64,000 bases of DNA from Caballeronia jiangsuensis (GCA_000648925.1 JFHF01000022.1:55098-119097), one strand, 5' to 3'. Shown: positions 35,080 through 44,538, numbered from the stretch's first letter. The notes: a model not told the origin generated them from the letters alone. Made by a program: numbers and translations.

Positions 35080-38000
35080 TGTTGTCGGCCCTCGATGCAC
35101 TGTTCGACATCGAGCAGATGCCGTTCGACCTGCTCGCGATAGCCCGCGGGTTCCTGCCACAGGCCGCGCTGCATCGCTTCGAGCAGGCGCTCGCAGATCG
35201 ATTGCAGCGCGTGCGGATTATGTTGCGTGATGAACTCGCGCGTGTCGGCGTCGTTCACATAGGCATCGGTGACGAGCGCGTATTGATGATCCGACACGAC
35301 GCGCGCCGTGGCGTCGTAGCCGAAAAGATAATCGACGGTGGCGGCGAGTTCGGACGCGCCCTTGTAGCCATGCCGCTTCACGCCATCGATCCACTTCGGA
35401 TTGACGACGCGTGAACGCACCACACGCGCTATCTCTTCGTTCAAGGTGCGCACGCGCGGTGCGGCGGGATTGCTGTGATCGGCGTTATACGCCTGCGGCT
35501 GCACGCCCGACAGATAACGCACGGCCGCGACCATGCCGCCCTGAAACTGGTGATAGTCGTTCGAATCGAGCAGATCGTGTTCGCGATTGTCCTGATTCTG
35601 CAGCACGACATCGAGCGTCGAAAGCCGCGTGCCGAAGCTCGCGCGTGCTTCGACGCCATCGCCCGTTTGCGAGTAGGCGTAACCGCCCGTGCTTTGATAG
35701 GCGGCGGAGAGATCGGCGTCGGACTGCCATTGTCTTGCGTCGATCAGCTCCTGCAAGCCCGCGCCGTATGCGCCCGGCTTCGTGCTGAACACGCGCCAGC
35801 CCGCGCGCCGCCGCGCCTCCTTCGCTTCGATGCCACGCGCGATCAGTTCGTCGCGTTCGCGCAGGATGCGTGCGCGGATCGGGTTGATATCGGCGGGCTC
35901 GTCGTCGAGTTCGGCGACGGCCTGCACGGCCGCATCGAAGAGATGGATGAGGTTTGCGAACGCATCGCGGAAAAAGCCCGACACGCGCAGCGTCACGTCG
36001 ATGCGCGGCCGGTTGAAGATCGATATCGGCAGAATCTCGAAGTCGGTCACACGATGACTGCCCGCCGCCCACTTCGGCCGCACGCCGATGAGCGCGAACG
36101 CCTGCGCAATATCGTCGCCGCCGGTGCGCATCGTCGCCGTGCCCCACACGGACAAGCCGATGGCGCGCGGAAAATCGCCGTGGTCCTGCACATGACGTTC
36201 GACCAGTGCGTTCGCCGACTTGAGTCCGAGCGACCAGGCCGCCTGCGTGGGCAATGCGCGTGTATCGACGGAATAGAAGTTGCGGCCCGTGGGCAGCACG
36301 TCGGGCCTGCCGCGCGACGGCGAACCGCTCGGACCCGGCGGCACGAAACGCCCTTCGAGGCCGCGCTTCAATTGCAAAAGCTCTTGCGGGCCGCATGCAT
36401 CCAGACGCGCGAGCACATCGCCGCGCAGACGTTCGAGCACGAGCGATGCATGCGGACCGGGCGCGGCGGCATCGTCGTCCGACAAGAGTTGCATCGCTAA
36501 CGCTTCGAGGCGCTCGCGCGTATCGCCCTGATGACGCCACGGCGCATCGCTGACTTCCAGTAGCGCACGCGGACACGGCCCGTTCCACGGCGCGGCCCAG
36601 TCGGCATCGAGTGGATCGAAATCGGCGGGCAATTGCAAATCGCGCGCGATCGCCGTGATGAGGCCCGCGTTCGCGCCCTGCCCGTCGCCGATCGGAAAGC
36701 GGCCGAGCGCGAGCAGCGTATCGCGGCGCTGCACGCCTTGCGGCGAGACGCCGAACACATGCAGGCCATCGCGAATCTGCGCTTCCTTCAGCTCGCAGAG
36801 ATACGCGTCGGCGCGCGTGAGCAAGGCATCTTCGCCTACGGCATCGCGCGGCGCATCGAGACCGAGTTCTTCGTGCAGCCTGTTCTCGACGATGTTCGCG
36901 AGGATCGACCGGCGCAACAGCTTCGCGCGGCGCGCATCGACCATCAGCGCTTCGTAGTATTCGTCGACCTGACGCTCAAGATCCTGCAACGGCCCGTAGT
37001 TCTCGGCGCGCGTGAGCGGCGGCATCAGATGATCGATGATGACGGCCTGCGCGCGACGCTTCGCCTGACTGCCTTCGCCCGGATCGTTGACGATGAACGG
37101 ATAGAGATGCGGCATCGGTCCGAGAATCGCATCGGGCCAGCACGACGATGACAACGCGACACTCTTGCCCGGCAGCCATTCGAGGTTGCCATGCTTGCCG
37201 ACATGCACGATCGCATCCATCTGAAAGCGCAGACGCAACCAGACATAGAACGCGAGATACGAATGCGGCGGAACGAGTTCGGCATCGTGATAGCTCGCGT
37301 AATCGTGGCGTTCGCGCGAGCGCGAAGGCTGTATGCCGATGAAGACTTCGCCGCAACGATAGCCCGCGATCATGAAGCGGCCGCGTCTTACCGTGGGATC
37401 GTCTTCGGGCGCGCCCCAGGTCTTTTCCAGCGCGGCGCGCGCATCGGCGGGCAGCGTGCGATACGCGTCGAGATAGTCATCGAGCGCGAGACTCTGCAGC
37501 GCGGGACGCAAGTCGCGCACGATAGGATCGTTGGTCACGCCTTCGGTCAGCGCGGCAATGAGCGCATCGCCGTTCGCGGGAATGTCGCCCACGCGATAGC
37601 CTTCGCGCGCGAGCATCGACAGAATGCCGATGGCCGATGCGGGCGTGTCGAGTCCCACGCCGTTGCCGATGCGCCCCTCGTTCGCCGGATAGTTAGCGAG
37701 CACGAGCGCGATGCGCTTCTGCGCGTTCGGCGTGTGACGCAGCCTGCACCAGCGGCGGCTCAGTTCCGCGACGAAGCGCACGCGCTCAACGTCGGCTTGA
37801 TAGCGCACCACGTCCACTTGCGTGTGCTTGCAGTAATACGCGAGACCCTTGAAGCTGATTGCGCGCGTGATGATGCGGCCATCGACTTCGGGCAGCGCCA
37901 CGTGCATCGCGACATCGCGCGAGTTCAGCCCGTGATTGTCCTTTTGCCAGTCGTCGCGATTGCCGCCGCTCAGGATGACTTGCAGTACGGGCGCATCGCC

Positions 38001-38852
38001 CGCGACTTCGAATACTTCGTCTTCGCCGATCACGCTCGCCGCGAAAGCCGTCGTATTCAATACGAGCGATGCGCGATGCTCCGCGCATAAACGGTCCACG
38101 ACTTCGCGGCTCACGCTCTCTTTCAACGACGAGATCGCGATCGGCAGCGGATTCATGCCTTCTTTTTCGAGCGCTTCGATGAGCGCATCGAACACAGCGG
38201 TATTGCCCGATTGCAAATGCGCGCGATAAAAAAGAATAGCGGCGACGGGCGCGCCTTCGGTCCAGCGCGCCTGCCAGTCTTCGATCGTCGCGATATCGCG
38301 TTCGGGGTGATAGATCGCGACCGCAGGCAGCGGGCTCGGCGGCTGCGGCTCGCGTCCGAAGCCGAACGCGTGATGCGCGATCGTGCGCAGGAATTCTTCC
38401 GCATTGCGCGCGCCGCCTTCACGCAGATAGCGCGACAGCTCGCGGCAAAACCGGGCATCCGCCGTGCTTTTGCCGATGAGATTCGGGTCCTCGGTGAGAT
38501 CGCCCGAAAACATCGCGAGCATCTGTTGCTCTTGGTTCGCGAGCGCGACGAGCCGTTCGATGCCGTAAGGCCAGTACGATTCGCCGCCAAGGTGATCGAC
38601 GATCACGACCTTCGCGTGACGCAACACATCGTCGATATAGAAATCGACCGACGCGGGCTGGCGCAGGAACGATTGATTCGCGAGCCGCACTTCGGGAAAG
38701 CCCGCTTCCAGACGCGGAAACACGCTCGCGAGCAACGCGAGCGTCGTGTCGGCGGAACTGAGCACCACGATCGGCGCGCGAGTCTGATCGATGCGCATGA
38801 CGCCTTGCGCATCGTCGACGAAGCCTCCCGGTGTCGTGCGGAGCAGATGCAT
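35076..38852 (-). CDS. cobN: Cobaltochelatase large subunit CobN
   Basis: CobN binds hydrogenobyrinic acid a,c-diamide and Co2+ and inserts the metal, driven by the AAA+ partner. It has 1258 residues, normal for the family. Conserved stretches include NYPANEGRIGNGVGLDTPAS, HVGKHGNLEWLPGKS, YPFIVNDPGEGSQAKRRAQA, GLSVWGTATMRTGGDDIAQA and RNKYDNREHD-like LQNQDNREHDLLDSNDYHQF. It follows cobW by 6 bases and overlaps the ChlI-like gene by TTGA, giving the operon cobW-cobN-chlI-chlD under a riboswitch. Confidence 0.95.
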   Translation of the reverse strand: MHLLRTTPGGFVDDAQGVMRIDQTRAPIVVLSSADTTLALLASVFPRLEAGFPEVRLANQSFLRQPASVDFYIDDVLRHAKVVIVDHLGGESYWPYGIERLVALANQEQQMLAMFSGDLTEDPNLIGKSTADARFCRELSRYLREGGARNAEEFLRTIAHHAFGFGREPQPPSPLPAVAIYHPERDIATIEDWQARWTEGAPVAAILFYRAHLQSGNTAVFDALIEALEKEGMNPLPIAISSLKESVSREVVDRLCAEHRASLVLNTTAFAASVIGEDEVFEVAGDAPVLQVILSGGNRDDWQKDNHGLNSRDVAMHVALPEVDGRIITRAISFKGLAYYCKHTQVDVVRYQADVERVRFVAELSRRWCRLRHTPNAQKRIALVLANYPANEGRIGNGVGLDTPASAIGILSMLAREGYRVGDIPANGDALIAALTEGVTNDPIVRDLRPALQSLALDDYLDAYRTLPADARAALEKTWGAPEDDPTVRRGRFMIAGYRCGEVFIGIQPSRSRERHDYASYHDAELVPPHSYLAFYVWLRLRFQMDAIVHVGKHGNLEWLPGKSVALSSSCWPDAILGPMPHLYPFIVNDPGEGSQAKRRAQAVIIDHLMPPLTRAENYGPLQDLERQVDEYYEALMVDARRAKLLRRSILANIVENRLHEELGLDAPRDAVGEDALLTRADAYLCELKEAQIRDGLHVFGVSPQGVQRRDTLLALGRFPIGDGQGANAGLITAIARDLQLPADFDPLDADWAAPWNGPCPRALLEVSDAPWRHQGDTRERLEALAMQLLSDDDAAAPGPHASLVLERLRGDVLARLDACGPQELLQLKRGLEGRFVPPGPSGSPSRGRPDVLPTGRNFYSVDTRALPTQAAWSLGLKSANALVERHVQDHGDFPRAIGLSVWGTATMRTGGDDIAQAFALIGVRPKWAAGSHRVTDFEILPISIFNRPRIDVTLRVSGFFRDAFANLIHLFDAAVQAVAELDDEPADINPIRARILRERDELIARGIEAKEARRRAGWRVFSTKPGAYGAGLQELIDARQWQSDADLSAAYQSTGGYAYSQTGDGVEARASFGTRLSTLDVVLQNQDNREHDLLDSNDYHQFQGGMVAAVRYLSGVQPQAYNADHSNPAAPRVRTLNEEIARVVRSRVVNPKWIDGVKRHGYKGASELAATVDYLFGYDATARVVSDHQYALVTDAYVNDADTREFITQHNPHALQSICERLLEAMQRGLWQEPAGYREQVERHLLDVEQCIEGRQH

Positions 38853-38858
38853 GGCTGT

Positions 38859-39944
38859 TTATGCCTGCACGGCAGCGCTCGCGAGCGCCGCGTCGAATGC
38901 GCGTTGCAGCGTGTCGCGATCGAGGTCTTCGCCGATCAGCACGAAACGGCTTTGCGTCGTCGCTTCACCGGCTTGCCAGCGGCGATCGAAATAGCTGTCG
39001 AAACGACGCCCGACGCCCTGCACGACGAGCCGCATCGCAGCGCCCGGCAGCGCTGCGAAACCCTTCACGCGATAGATCGTGTGATGCTCGACGAGCGCAT
39101 GCAATGCCGCGATGGCCTGCTCGCGCGATTCGACCTTGCCCTGAACGACGAACGAATCGAACTCGTCGTGATGATGATCCGCGTGACCTTCATCGTCGGG
39201 CGAGCCGTGATGATCGTGCCGCAGATGAATCGTCTCTTCCGATGCCGCTTCGAGACCGAGCAACGTATGCACATCGAGCCGGCCCATTTGCGCGGGCACG
39301 ATCTTCACTTCGGGCGGAATCTCGGGACGCACGAGCGCCTCGACTTTTTGCAGCGCCGCGTCGTCCATGAGGTCCGTCTTGTTCACGATGACGAGATCCG
39401 CCGACGCAAGCTGATCCTCGAACAACTCGTGCAGCGGCGATTCGTGATCGAGATTCGGATCGGCCTTGCGCTGCGCATCGACGGCGACGGGATTCGCCGC
39501 GAACTGGCCGCTCGCGGCAGCGGGGCCATCGACTACGGTGACGACCGCATCGACCGTGAACGCATTCTTGATCGACGGCCAGTTGAACGCCTGCACGAGC
39601 GGCTTAGGCAACGCGAGACCCGATGTTTCGATCAGCACGTGATCGATGCTTTCACGCCGCTCGACGAGCTGCTCCATCACCGGATAGAACTCTTCCTGCA
39701 CGGTGCAGCACAGGCAACCGTTCGCGAGTTCATACAGATTGCGGTCTTTGGACCCGGCTTCGTCGTCGCAGCCGATGCCGCAGCCCTTCAGGATTTCCCC
39801 GTCGATGCCGAGCTCGCCGAACTCGTTGACGATCACCGCGATGCGCTTGCCTTGCGCGTTGGACAGGATATGCCGCATCAGTGTGGTCTTGCCGCTGCCG
39901 AGAAAGCCGGTCACGACCGTGACGGGAATCTTGCGGGTTTGCAT
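38859..39944 (-). CDS. cobW: CobW G3E GTPase (cobalt chaperone)
   Basis: This 361-residue G3E-family GTPase is thought to deliver Co2+ for insertion by CobN. The P-loop GFLGSGKTT is at 13-21, the metal-binding motif NGCLCCT around 75-81, ETSGLALP follows, and NKTD is the guanine motif. A histidine/aspartate-rich stretch around residues 236-260 (HLRHDHHGSPDDEGHADHHH) probably buffers metal. It is the first gene after the riboswitch at 40079-40308. Confidence 0.93.
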   Translation of the reverse strand: MQTRKIPVTVVTGFLGSGKTTLMRHILSNAQGKRIAVIVNEFGELGIDGEILKGCGIGCDDEAGSKDRNLYELANGCLCCTVQEEFYPVMEQLVERRESIDHVLIETSGLALPKPLVQAFNWPSIKNAFTVDAVVTVVDGPAAASGQFAANPVAVDAQRKADPNLDHESPLHELFEDQLASADLVIVNKTDLMDDAALQKVEALVRPEIPPEVKIVPAQMGRLDVHTLLGLEAASEETIHLRHDHHGSPDDEGHADHHHDEFDSFVVQGKVESREQAIAALHALVEHHTIYRVKGFAALPGAAMRLVVQGVGRRFDSYFDRRWQAGEATTQSRFVLIGEDLDRDTLQRAFDAALASAAVQA

Positions 39945-40078
39945 CGTAGCTCCGTGGCTTCAGGTGCGAGCGCTTCGTGTCGCGCGATGCGTGAGAACGC
40001 CGCGGGATGAAATGGGAAACGCACGCTTGATGGATCATGGGCCGCGCCGCATCCCCGCGACAGCGATCCCTGTGAAAG

Positions 40079-40308
40079 TCTGGCCGGTATCCGGGCTGAC
40101 GATTGCGCCGCTTCGCCTTCCCGCGCGCAAATACGCGCAGTGGCCTCGAAGCCGGCTTCCCGTTCATGCGATGAAACCATCGCGTGCACGGGGAATCGTT
40201 TACCGTTGCGGGGGCAGCGCAGGTTGACGTCCGCTCGATCGGTCGAAGGAACGCGCCCTGCTTCCCGTTTAACTGCGCGCGAGAGAATCCGCGCGCGAGC
40301 ACCAAAAC
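40079..40308 (-). ncRNA. Cobalamin riboswitch upstream of cobW
   Basis: On the minus strand the conserved elements occur in order: GGTGCTCGCG near 40300, AAACGGGAAGCAGGG, GCTGCCCCCGCAACGGTAA, GAACGGGAAGCC, GGCCACTGCG, GCGGGAAGGCG and GTCAGCCCGGATACCGGCC ending near 40082. It should repress cobW-cobN-chlI-chlD when adenosylcobalamin is abundant. Boundaries are approximate. The remaining 134 bases to cobW show no gene. Confidence 0.9.
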
Positions 40309-40410
40309 TGCGTGAAAGTCTAGGCCCGGCGGGCGCGAGCGTCAAGAAATGACGCGGCGCGCGCGGTGTCATAATGCTGGCCCGCGCGGCGCGCTTTCTC
40401 CGAATCGCAC

Positions 40411-40836
40411 ATGGAATCGGTCATTGCTAGCATGAATGCGTCCGCCGCTATGCGGCTCGCGGTCGGCATCGGCTGCAAGCGAGGCACGAGCGCCGATGCG
40501 ATCGAACGCGCGGTGCGCGTCGCGCTGGGCACGCATCGATTCGATGAGATCGCGATCGTCGCGAGCATCGATGCGAAAAGGGATGAAGCGGGCTTGCTCG
40601 CGTTCTGCGAGCGTCACGGCCTGCCGCTGCGCTTCTATAGCGCCGGTGAAATCGCGCATGCGCCACGCACCGCGATTTCACATCATGCGGCGAAGCATCT
40701 GCACGTCGATGGCGTGTGCGAGCCATGCGCGCTGCTTGCTGGCGACGCGCGCACGCTCATCGTGCCAAAGACGATCGATTGCGGCGTAACCGTCGCGATC
40801 GCAGCGGCGCATGAAACCGGTGCGAACGGAACATGA
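40411..40836 (+). CDS. cobE: CobE / CbiG C-terminal domain protein
   Basis: This 141-residue protein is homologous to the C-terminal domain of CbiG (RLAVGIGCKRGTSADAIERAV near residue 15, IASIDAKRDEAGL-like motif, FYSAGEIAHA). CobE is needed for full cobalamin synthesis in aerobic producers, though its biochemical step is not settled. In this genome it supplies the CbiG domain missing from the CobJ fusion. Three in-frame ATGs (40411, 40432, 40450) are possible starts and none has a clear ribosome site. It is divergent from riboswitch-cobW. Confidence 0.88.
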   Translation: MESVIASMNASAAMRLAVGIGCKRGTSADAIERAVRVALGTHRFDEIAIVASIDAKRDEAGLLAFCERHGLPLRFYSAGEIAHAPRTAISHHAAKHLHVDGVCEPCALLAGDARTLIVPKTIDCGVTVAIAAAHETGANGT

Positions 40837-40972
40837 ATACCGGCTTCGTCGCCATCCGCGGGCCTTTGGTTTCGGCGAGCGGCTTCGCGAAAACGGGCCT
40901 GAACTTGTCGCGGCAGAGCCAGACGAGAACGATGAGCGCCACGAGTTCCAGATAGAGATAGAGCGCGTCCAT
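40757..40972 (-). CDS. Possible small membrane protein overlapping the end of cobE
   Basis: This 71-residue frame has a hydrophobic N-terminus (MDALYLYLELVALIVLVWLC) and an arginine-rich tail that is antisense to the end of cobE. CAGGAG lies 7-8 bases before the ATG, which is the best reason to call it. The family is not recognised. The tail may not be functional. Confidence 0.42.
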   Translation of the reverse strand: MDALYLYLELVALIVLVWLCRDKFRPVFAKPLAETKGPRMATKPVFMFRSHRFHAPLRSRRLRRNRSSLAR

Positions 40973-41128
40973 TTTTCTGCTCCTGAAGTCGGTGAGTGCG
41001 TGAGTGCATGATGCCCACCGTCTGTTAGCGCAGAATTAAGCCGCGAACGCAGCCGCCACCTGATGTACGATACGGCCGTCTTTCGTCATGCAAAGACCCG
41101 CCGCAATCCCGTTCACACTGGAGTCGAT

Positions 41129-41731
41129 GTGAAAACCGATACCGAATCGCATCTGCGCATGACCCAACGCCGCAAGGAAGGTCACGAGAAAAAGCAGGCC
41201 GCCGCCGATCACGAGAAGGGCCTTCTGATCGTGAATACCGGCAACGGCAAGGGCAAGACCACGGCGGCGTTCGGCATGGCCGTGCGCGTGCTCGGTCATG
41301 GCATGAAGCTCGGCGTCGTGCAGTTCATCAAGGGCGCGCTGCATACGTCCGAGCGCGATTTCCTCGGCGCGATCGCTCATTGCGATTTCGTCACGATGGG
41401 CGACGGCTACACCTGGAACACGCAGAACCGCGAAGCCGACATGGCCACCGCGCGCAAAGGCTGGAACGAGGCGCGGCGCATGATCGAAAGCGGCGAGTAT
41501 CAAATGGTCGTGCTCGATGAACTGAACGCCGTGCTCAAGTACGAATATCTGCCGCTCGATGAAGTGCTCGACGTGCTGAAGGCGCGCCCCGCGATGCTGC
41601 ATGTGGTCGTGACGGGACGTCACGCGCCCGATGCGCTGATCGAACTCGCCGATCTCGTCACCGAGATGCGGCTCGTGAAGCACCCCTATCGCGAGCAGGG
41701 CGTGAAGGCGCAACGCGGCGTCGAGTTCTGA
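41129..41731 (+). CDS. cobO: Cob(I)yrinic acid a,c-diamide adenosyltransferase
   Basis: CobO (BtuR/CobA type) transfers the adenosyl group of ATP to the reduced corrinoid. The 200-residue protein has the reversed P-loop GNGKGKTT at 38-45, GVVQFIKGAL, DGYTWNTQ, and VVLDELNAVLKYEYLP. The start is GTG at 41129 with TGGAG six bases before it; the 22-residue upstream reading is not conserved. It is followed after five bases by cobB. Confidence 0.93.
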   Translation: MKTDTESHLRMTQRRKEGHEKKQAAADHEKGLLIVNTGNGKGKTTAAFGMAVRVLGHGMKLGVVQFIKGALHTSERDFLGAIAHCDFVTMGDGYTWNTQNREADMATARKGWNEARRMIESGEYQMVVLDELNAVLKYEYLPLDEVLDVLKARPAMLHVVVTGRHAPDALIELADLVTEMRLVKHPYREQGVKAQRGVEF

Positions 41732-41736
41732 ACGCG

Positions 41737-43035
41737 ATGCCCGACTGCCCCGCTCTGTTCATCGGCGCAAGCGCGTCGCATCAAGGCAAGACCACGGTGA
41801 CGGCCGCGCTCGCGCGTCATCACACGCGCCGTGGCCTGAACGTGCGCGTGTTCAAGACCGGCCCGGATTTTCTCGATCCGATGATCCTCGAACGCGCATG
41901 CGGCGCGCGCGTCTATTCGCTGCATCTGTCGATGGTCGGGCTCGATGCGTGCCGCGCATTGCTTGCACAAGCCGCGCGCGAGGCCGATCTCATACTCATC
42001 GAAGGCGTGATGGGTCTTTTCGACGGCACGCCCAGCAGCGCCGATCTCGCCGTCGCGTTCAACGTGCCCGTGCTCGCGGTGATCGGCGCGCACGGCATGG
42101 CGCAGACCTTCGGCGCGATCGCGTTCGGGCTTGCGCGTTATCGCGCGGACGTGCCGTTTCATGGCGTGCTCGCGAATCGCGTGGCGTCGGCGCGTCATGC
42201 GCAGATGCTGTCGGAGACCATTCCGGAAGGGCTGCGCTATTGCGGCCATCTCTCGAATGCGGACGACATCGCGTTGCCCGAGCGTCATCTCGGCCTCACG
42301 CAGCCAGAAGAAATCGCGGGTCTCGACGCGCGGCTCGATCGCGCCGCCGATGCCATCGCGCAAACCGCGCTCGCCGATCTGCCGCCGTCCGTGCATTTCG
42401 ACGATGCGAGCCTTCCCGCGCCTCCGCGTCTGCTCGACGGAATGCATATCGCGATTGCGCGCGATGCCGCGTTCTCGTTCGTCTATCCTGCGAACGTCGA
42501 TCTGCTCGTCGCGATGGGCGCGCGCATCAGCACGTTCTCGCCGCTGGCCGACGAACCCGCACCGCAGGACGCCGATGCGCTCTATCTTCCCGGCGGCTAT
42601 CCCGAGCTGCATGCGGCGACGCTCACCGTGAATGCGCGCACGCGCGAGTCGATCGGCGGGCATGTCGCGAGAGAGAAACCGGTGGTCGCGGAATGCGGCG
42701 GCATGCTCTATCTGCTCGACACGCTGACGGACATCGAAGGCACGCGGCACACGATGCTCGGCATTCTGCCGGGCGATGCCGCGATGCAACGCAAGCTGTC
42801 GCGCCTCGCGATGCAGCGCATCGACACGATGCACGGCGCGATGACGGGCCACACCTTCCATTACTCGACGCTGCACACGCCGATGCAAGCCGTCCTCGAA
42901 GCGAAGCACGCGACGACGGGCACATCGGGCGAGGCGCTTTATCGGCACGGTCCGGTAACGGCCACCTACATGCACGCTTACTGGCCGTCGAATCCGGCCG
43001 CTGCCGCCGCGCTCTTTCGCGGCGAATCACTATGA
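41737..43035 (+). CDS. cobB: Cobyrinic/hydrogenobyrinic acid a,c-diamide synthase
   Basis: CobB amidates the a and c side chains of the corrin using glutamine and ATP. The 432-residue protein has an N-terminal dethiobiotin-synthetase-like domain with P-loop ASHQGKTT (13-20), VFKTGPDFLDP, and EGVMGLFDG. A C-terminal class I glutamine amidotransferase domain follows, with YLPGGYPELHA and the nucleophile cysteine in VVAECGGMLYLLD (about residue 319). The stop overlaps the DUF1289 start by ATGA. Confidence 0.94.
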   Translation: MPDCPALFIGASASHQGKTTVTAALARHHTRRGLNVRVFKTGPDFLDPMILERACGARVYSLHLSMVGLDACRALLAQAAREADLILIEGVMGLFDGTPSSADLAVAFNVPVLAVIGAHGMAQTFGAIAFGLARYRADVPFHGVLANRVASARHAQMLSETIPEGLRYCGHLSNADDIALPERHLGLTQPEEIAGLDARLDRAADAIAQTALADLPPSVHFDDASLPAPPRLLDGMHIAIARDAAFSFVYPANVDLLVAMGARISTFSPLADEPAPQDADALYLPGGYPELHAATLTVNARTRESIGGHVAREKPVVAECGGMLYLLDTLTDIEGTRHTMLGILPGDAAMQRKLSRLAMQRIDTMHGAMTGHTFHYSTLHTPMQAVLEAKHATTGTSGEALYRHGPVTATYMHAYWPSNPAAAAALFRGESL

Positions 43036-43274
43036 CGACCACGCAAGACATCCGCACGCCGCTCGATCTCGCCTTCACGATCGAGCGCGCCAAGACGCAG
43101 GAACCGATCGGCTCGCCATGCACCGACGTATGCAAGCTCGATCCCGAAACGGGCTTATGCCTCGGCTGCTTCAGAAGCCGCGAAGAGATCAAGACCTTCA
43201 GATCGATGGACGATGCCGCGAAGCTCGATCTGTTCGACGCATTGCTCGCGCGGCGTGCGGCAAGCGCGAAGTGA
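43032..43274 (+). CDS. DUF1289 small cysteine protein
   Basis: This 80-residue DUF1289 protein has the family pattern SPCTDVCKLDPETGLCLGCFR, four cysteines in C-x3-C and C-x2-C pairs that probably bind a metal or Fe-S centre. The ATG overlaps the cobB stop, so it is translated with cobB. The function of the family is unknown. Linkage to cobB suggests, but does not prove, a role in cobalamin or metal handling. Confidence 0.8.
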   Translation: MTTTQDIRTPLDLAFTIERAKTQEPIGSPCTDVCKLDPETGLCLGCFRSREEIKTFRSMDDAAKLDLFDALLARRAASAK

Positions 43275-43301
43275 GCCGCGTGATCGGGCCGGATAAGCCG
43301 G

Positions 43302-44093
43302 TCAAGCCGCGGCCATTCTCCTGACAGCCGGCCGCTCCAGTTCACGCGCGGCGAGTGCGCCGAACACGAGACCGAGCGTCGTCCAGATCAGCGCCTGAAT
43401 GCCGATCGCGGCCAGCCGGAAATTCCACAAGAGCGAAGCCGAGAAATCGGCGGGCACTTCATCGATGCGCGGCAGCGCGACCTGCGCCACCACGATCACC
43501 ACGATATACGCAGCCGCGGCGATGAGCGTCGCGTTCCAGCCGTCATGTTGCGCCGCCATGCGCCGCCGCAGCCACACGGCGAACACCGCCGCCGCGATGG
43601 AAATCGCCACCATGCCGAAGAAGAGCGCCGTGCGCGGCCCGATGGTTTCGGCATTGCCGACCGCCGGCGGATTGGGCGGATACTTGAGGAACGGCACGAT
43701 GGCGACGCTCACGAAGCCAAACAACGCCAGCAGCGCCGACGTGCCGCGCGCGCGCAACGCGCCGAGCCGCCCGTAGGCAAACGCGAACACGAGCGAGAAA
43801 AGACCGCCCAGCGCGGTGCCGAACACCGCAACGCCCGTCAGAAGGCCGAGGCCCGCTTGGGTATCGCGTGAGACGAGTTCCTCGTCGCCGTGATCGTGCG
43901 AATGCGCGGCGCCTGTCGCGGCGTCGGCCTGCTCGTGTTCGTGCTCATGCGCGGCTTGCGCATGCTCGTGCTGTTCCTCGAACGCGATGGCGCGCGCCAC
44001 CGACGGCTCGCCGAACGCCCGCGCGAAGCCGAAGCCGATCAGGCCCGCGACCAGCCCCGCGATCATGCCGCGTATCAGCAAAGTGCGAATCAT
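43302..44093 (-). CDS. cbtA: CbtA, predicted cobalt transporter membrane subunit
   Basis: This 263-residue CbtA-family protein has about six transmembrane helices. A large first loop (about residues 38-72) is very rich in His, Glu and Asp, with clusters such as EHEHEQ and HSHDHGDEE, well suited to bind Co2+. PFLKYPPNPPAVGN is a conserved family motif. It lies 9 bases after cbtB, and both are under a compact cobalamin riboswitch, the standard evidence for CbtAB as B12-regulated cobalt uptake. Confidence 0.9.
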   Translation of the reverse strand: MIRTLLIRGMIAGLVAGLIGFGFARAFGEPSVARAIAFEEQHEHAQAAHEHEHEQADAATGAAHSHDHGDEELVSRDTQAGLGLLTGVAVFGTALGGLFSLVFAFAYGRLGALRARGTSALLALFGFVSVAIVPFLKYPPNPPAVGNAETIGPRTALFFGMVAISIAAAVFAVWLRRRMAAQHDGWNATLIAAAAYIVVIVVAQVALPRIDEVPADFSASLLWNFRLAAIGIQALIWTTLGLVFGALAARELERPAVRRMAAA

Positions 44094-44102
44094 GACGCGT
44101 CC

Positions 44103-44336
44103 TCAGTGGCACGGAAAGCCGAGCAGATGCCGGCCGTCGTGAACGAATTCGTGGACGTACATGCCCGAGAAAATCGACGTTGCGCCCTGCTCCGCGCCGA
44201 CGAAATAAATGGCGATCAGCAAAAGAAGGCCGATGAAGACGGCCCACGGCAGCACTTCGCGCACCGGAATGGGCACGGGTGCGTCGAGCGACGGGGAAAC
44301 CGGAGCGGAAAAGACCGGCGTGTTGGAAGCGTTCAT
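44103..44336 (-). CDS. cbtB: CbtB, predicted cobalt transporter small subunit
   Basis: This 77-residue protein has one transmembrane helix (about residues 30-50) and a C-terminal histidine group YVHEFVHDGRHLLGFPCH, the CbtB signature and probable metal ligands. CTGGAGAACC precedes the ATG. It is first in the riboswitch-cbtB-cbtA transcript. Confidence 0.92.
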   Translation of the reverse strand: MNASNTPVFSAPVSPSLDAPVPIPVREVLPWAVFIGLLLLIAIYFVGAEQGATSIFSGMYVHEFVHDGRHLLGFPCH

Positions 44337-44376
44337 GATGGTTCTCCAGGGAAAAGCGCGTCCCGATTGACGAAGA

Positions 44377-44479
44377 GCTTGCAGCGGGGTCTGACTCGCG
44401 GCGCAACGCTTTCACGCTGACGAACGCATACAGTGGCGCGACCGTGCCGGGTTTGCACCGGCTTCCTCGCACTGCAAGC
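44377..44479 (-). ncRNA. Compact cobalamin riboswitch upstream of cbtB
   Basis: This is a 103-base leader closed by a perfect 8-bp helix (44472-44479 with 44377-44384; GCTTGCAG/CTGCAAGC). Inside on the minus strand are GAGGAAGCCGGTGCAAACCC, GGCACGGTCGCGCCACTGTA and GAGTCAGACCC, the conserved core of cobalamin riboswitches of the short class. It differs from the two longer ones at 28.9 and 40.1 kb. It ends 40 bases before the cbtB start and probably limits cobalt uptake when B12 is sufficient. Confidence 0.92.
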
Positions 44480-44538
44480 TTGCCATTCTATGATGATCGG
44501 CGGCAAAGTAAAACGATTCCGAATAGCCCGGCGATCCC

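Noticed and set aside
38211..40010. 599-residue plus-strand frame opposite cobN and cobW
   Set aside because: Shadow of two strongly supported genes; no motif.
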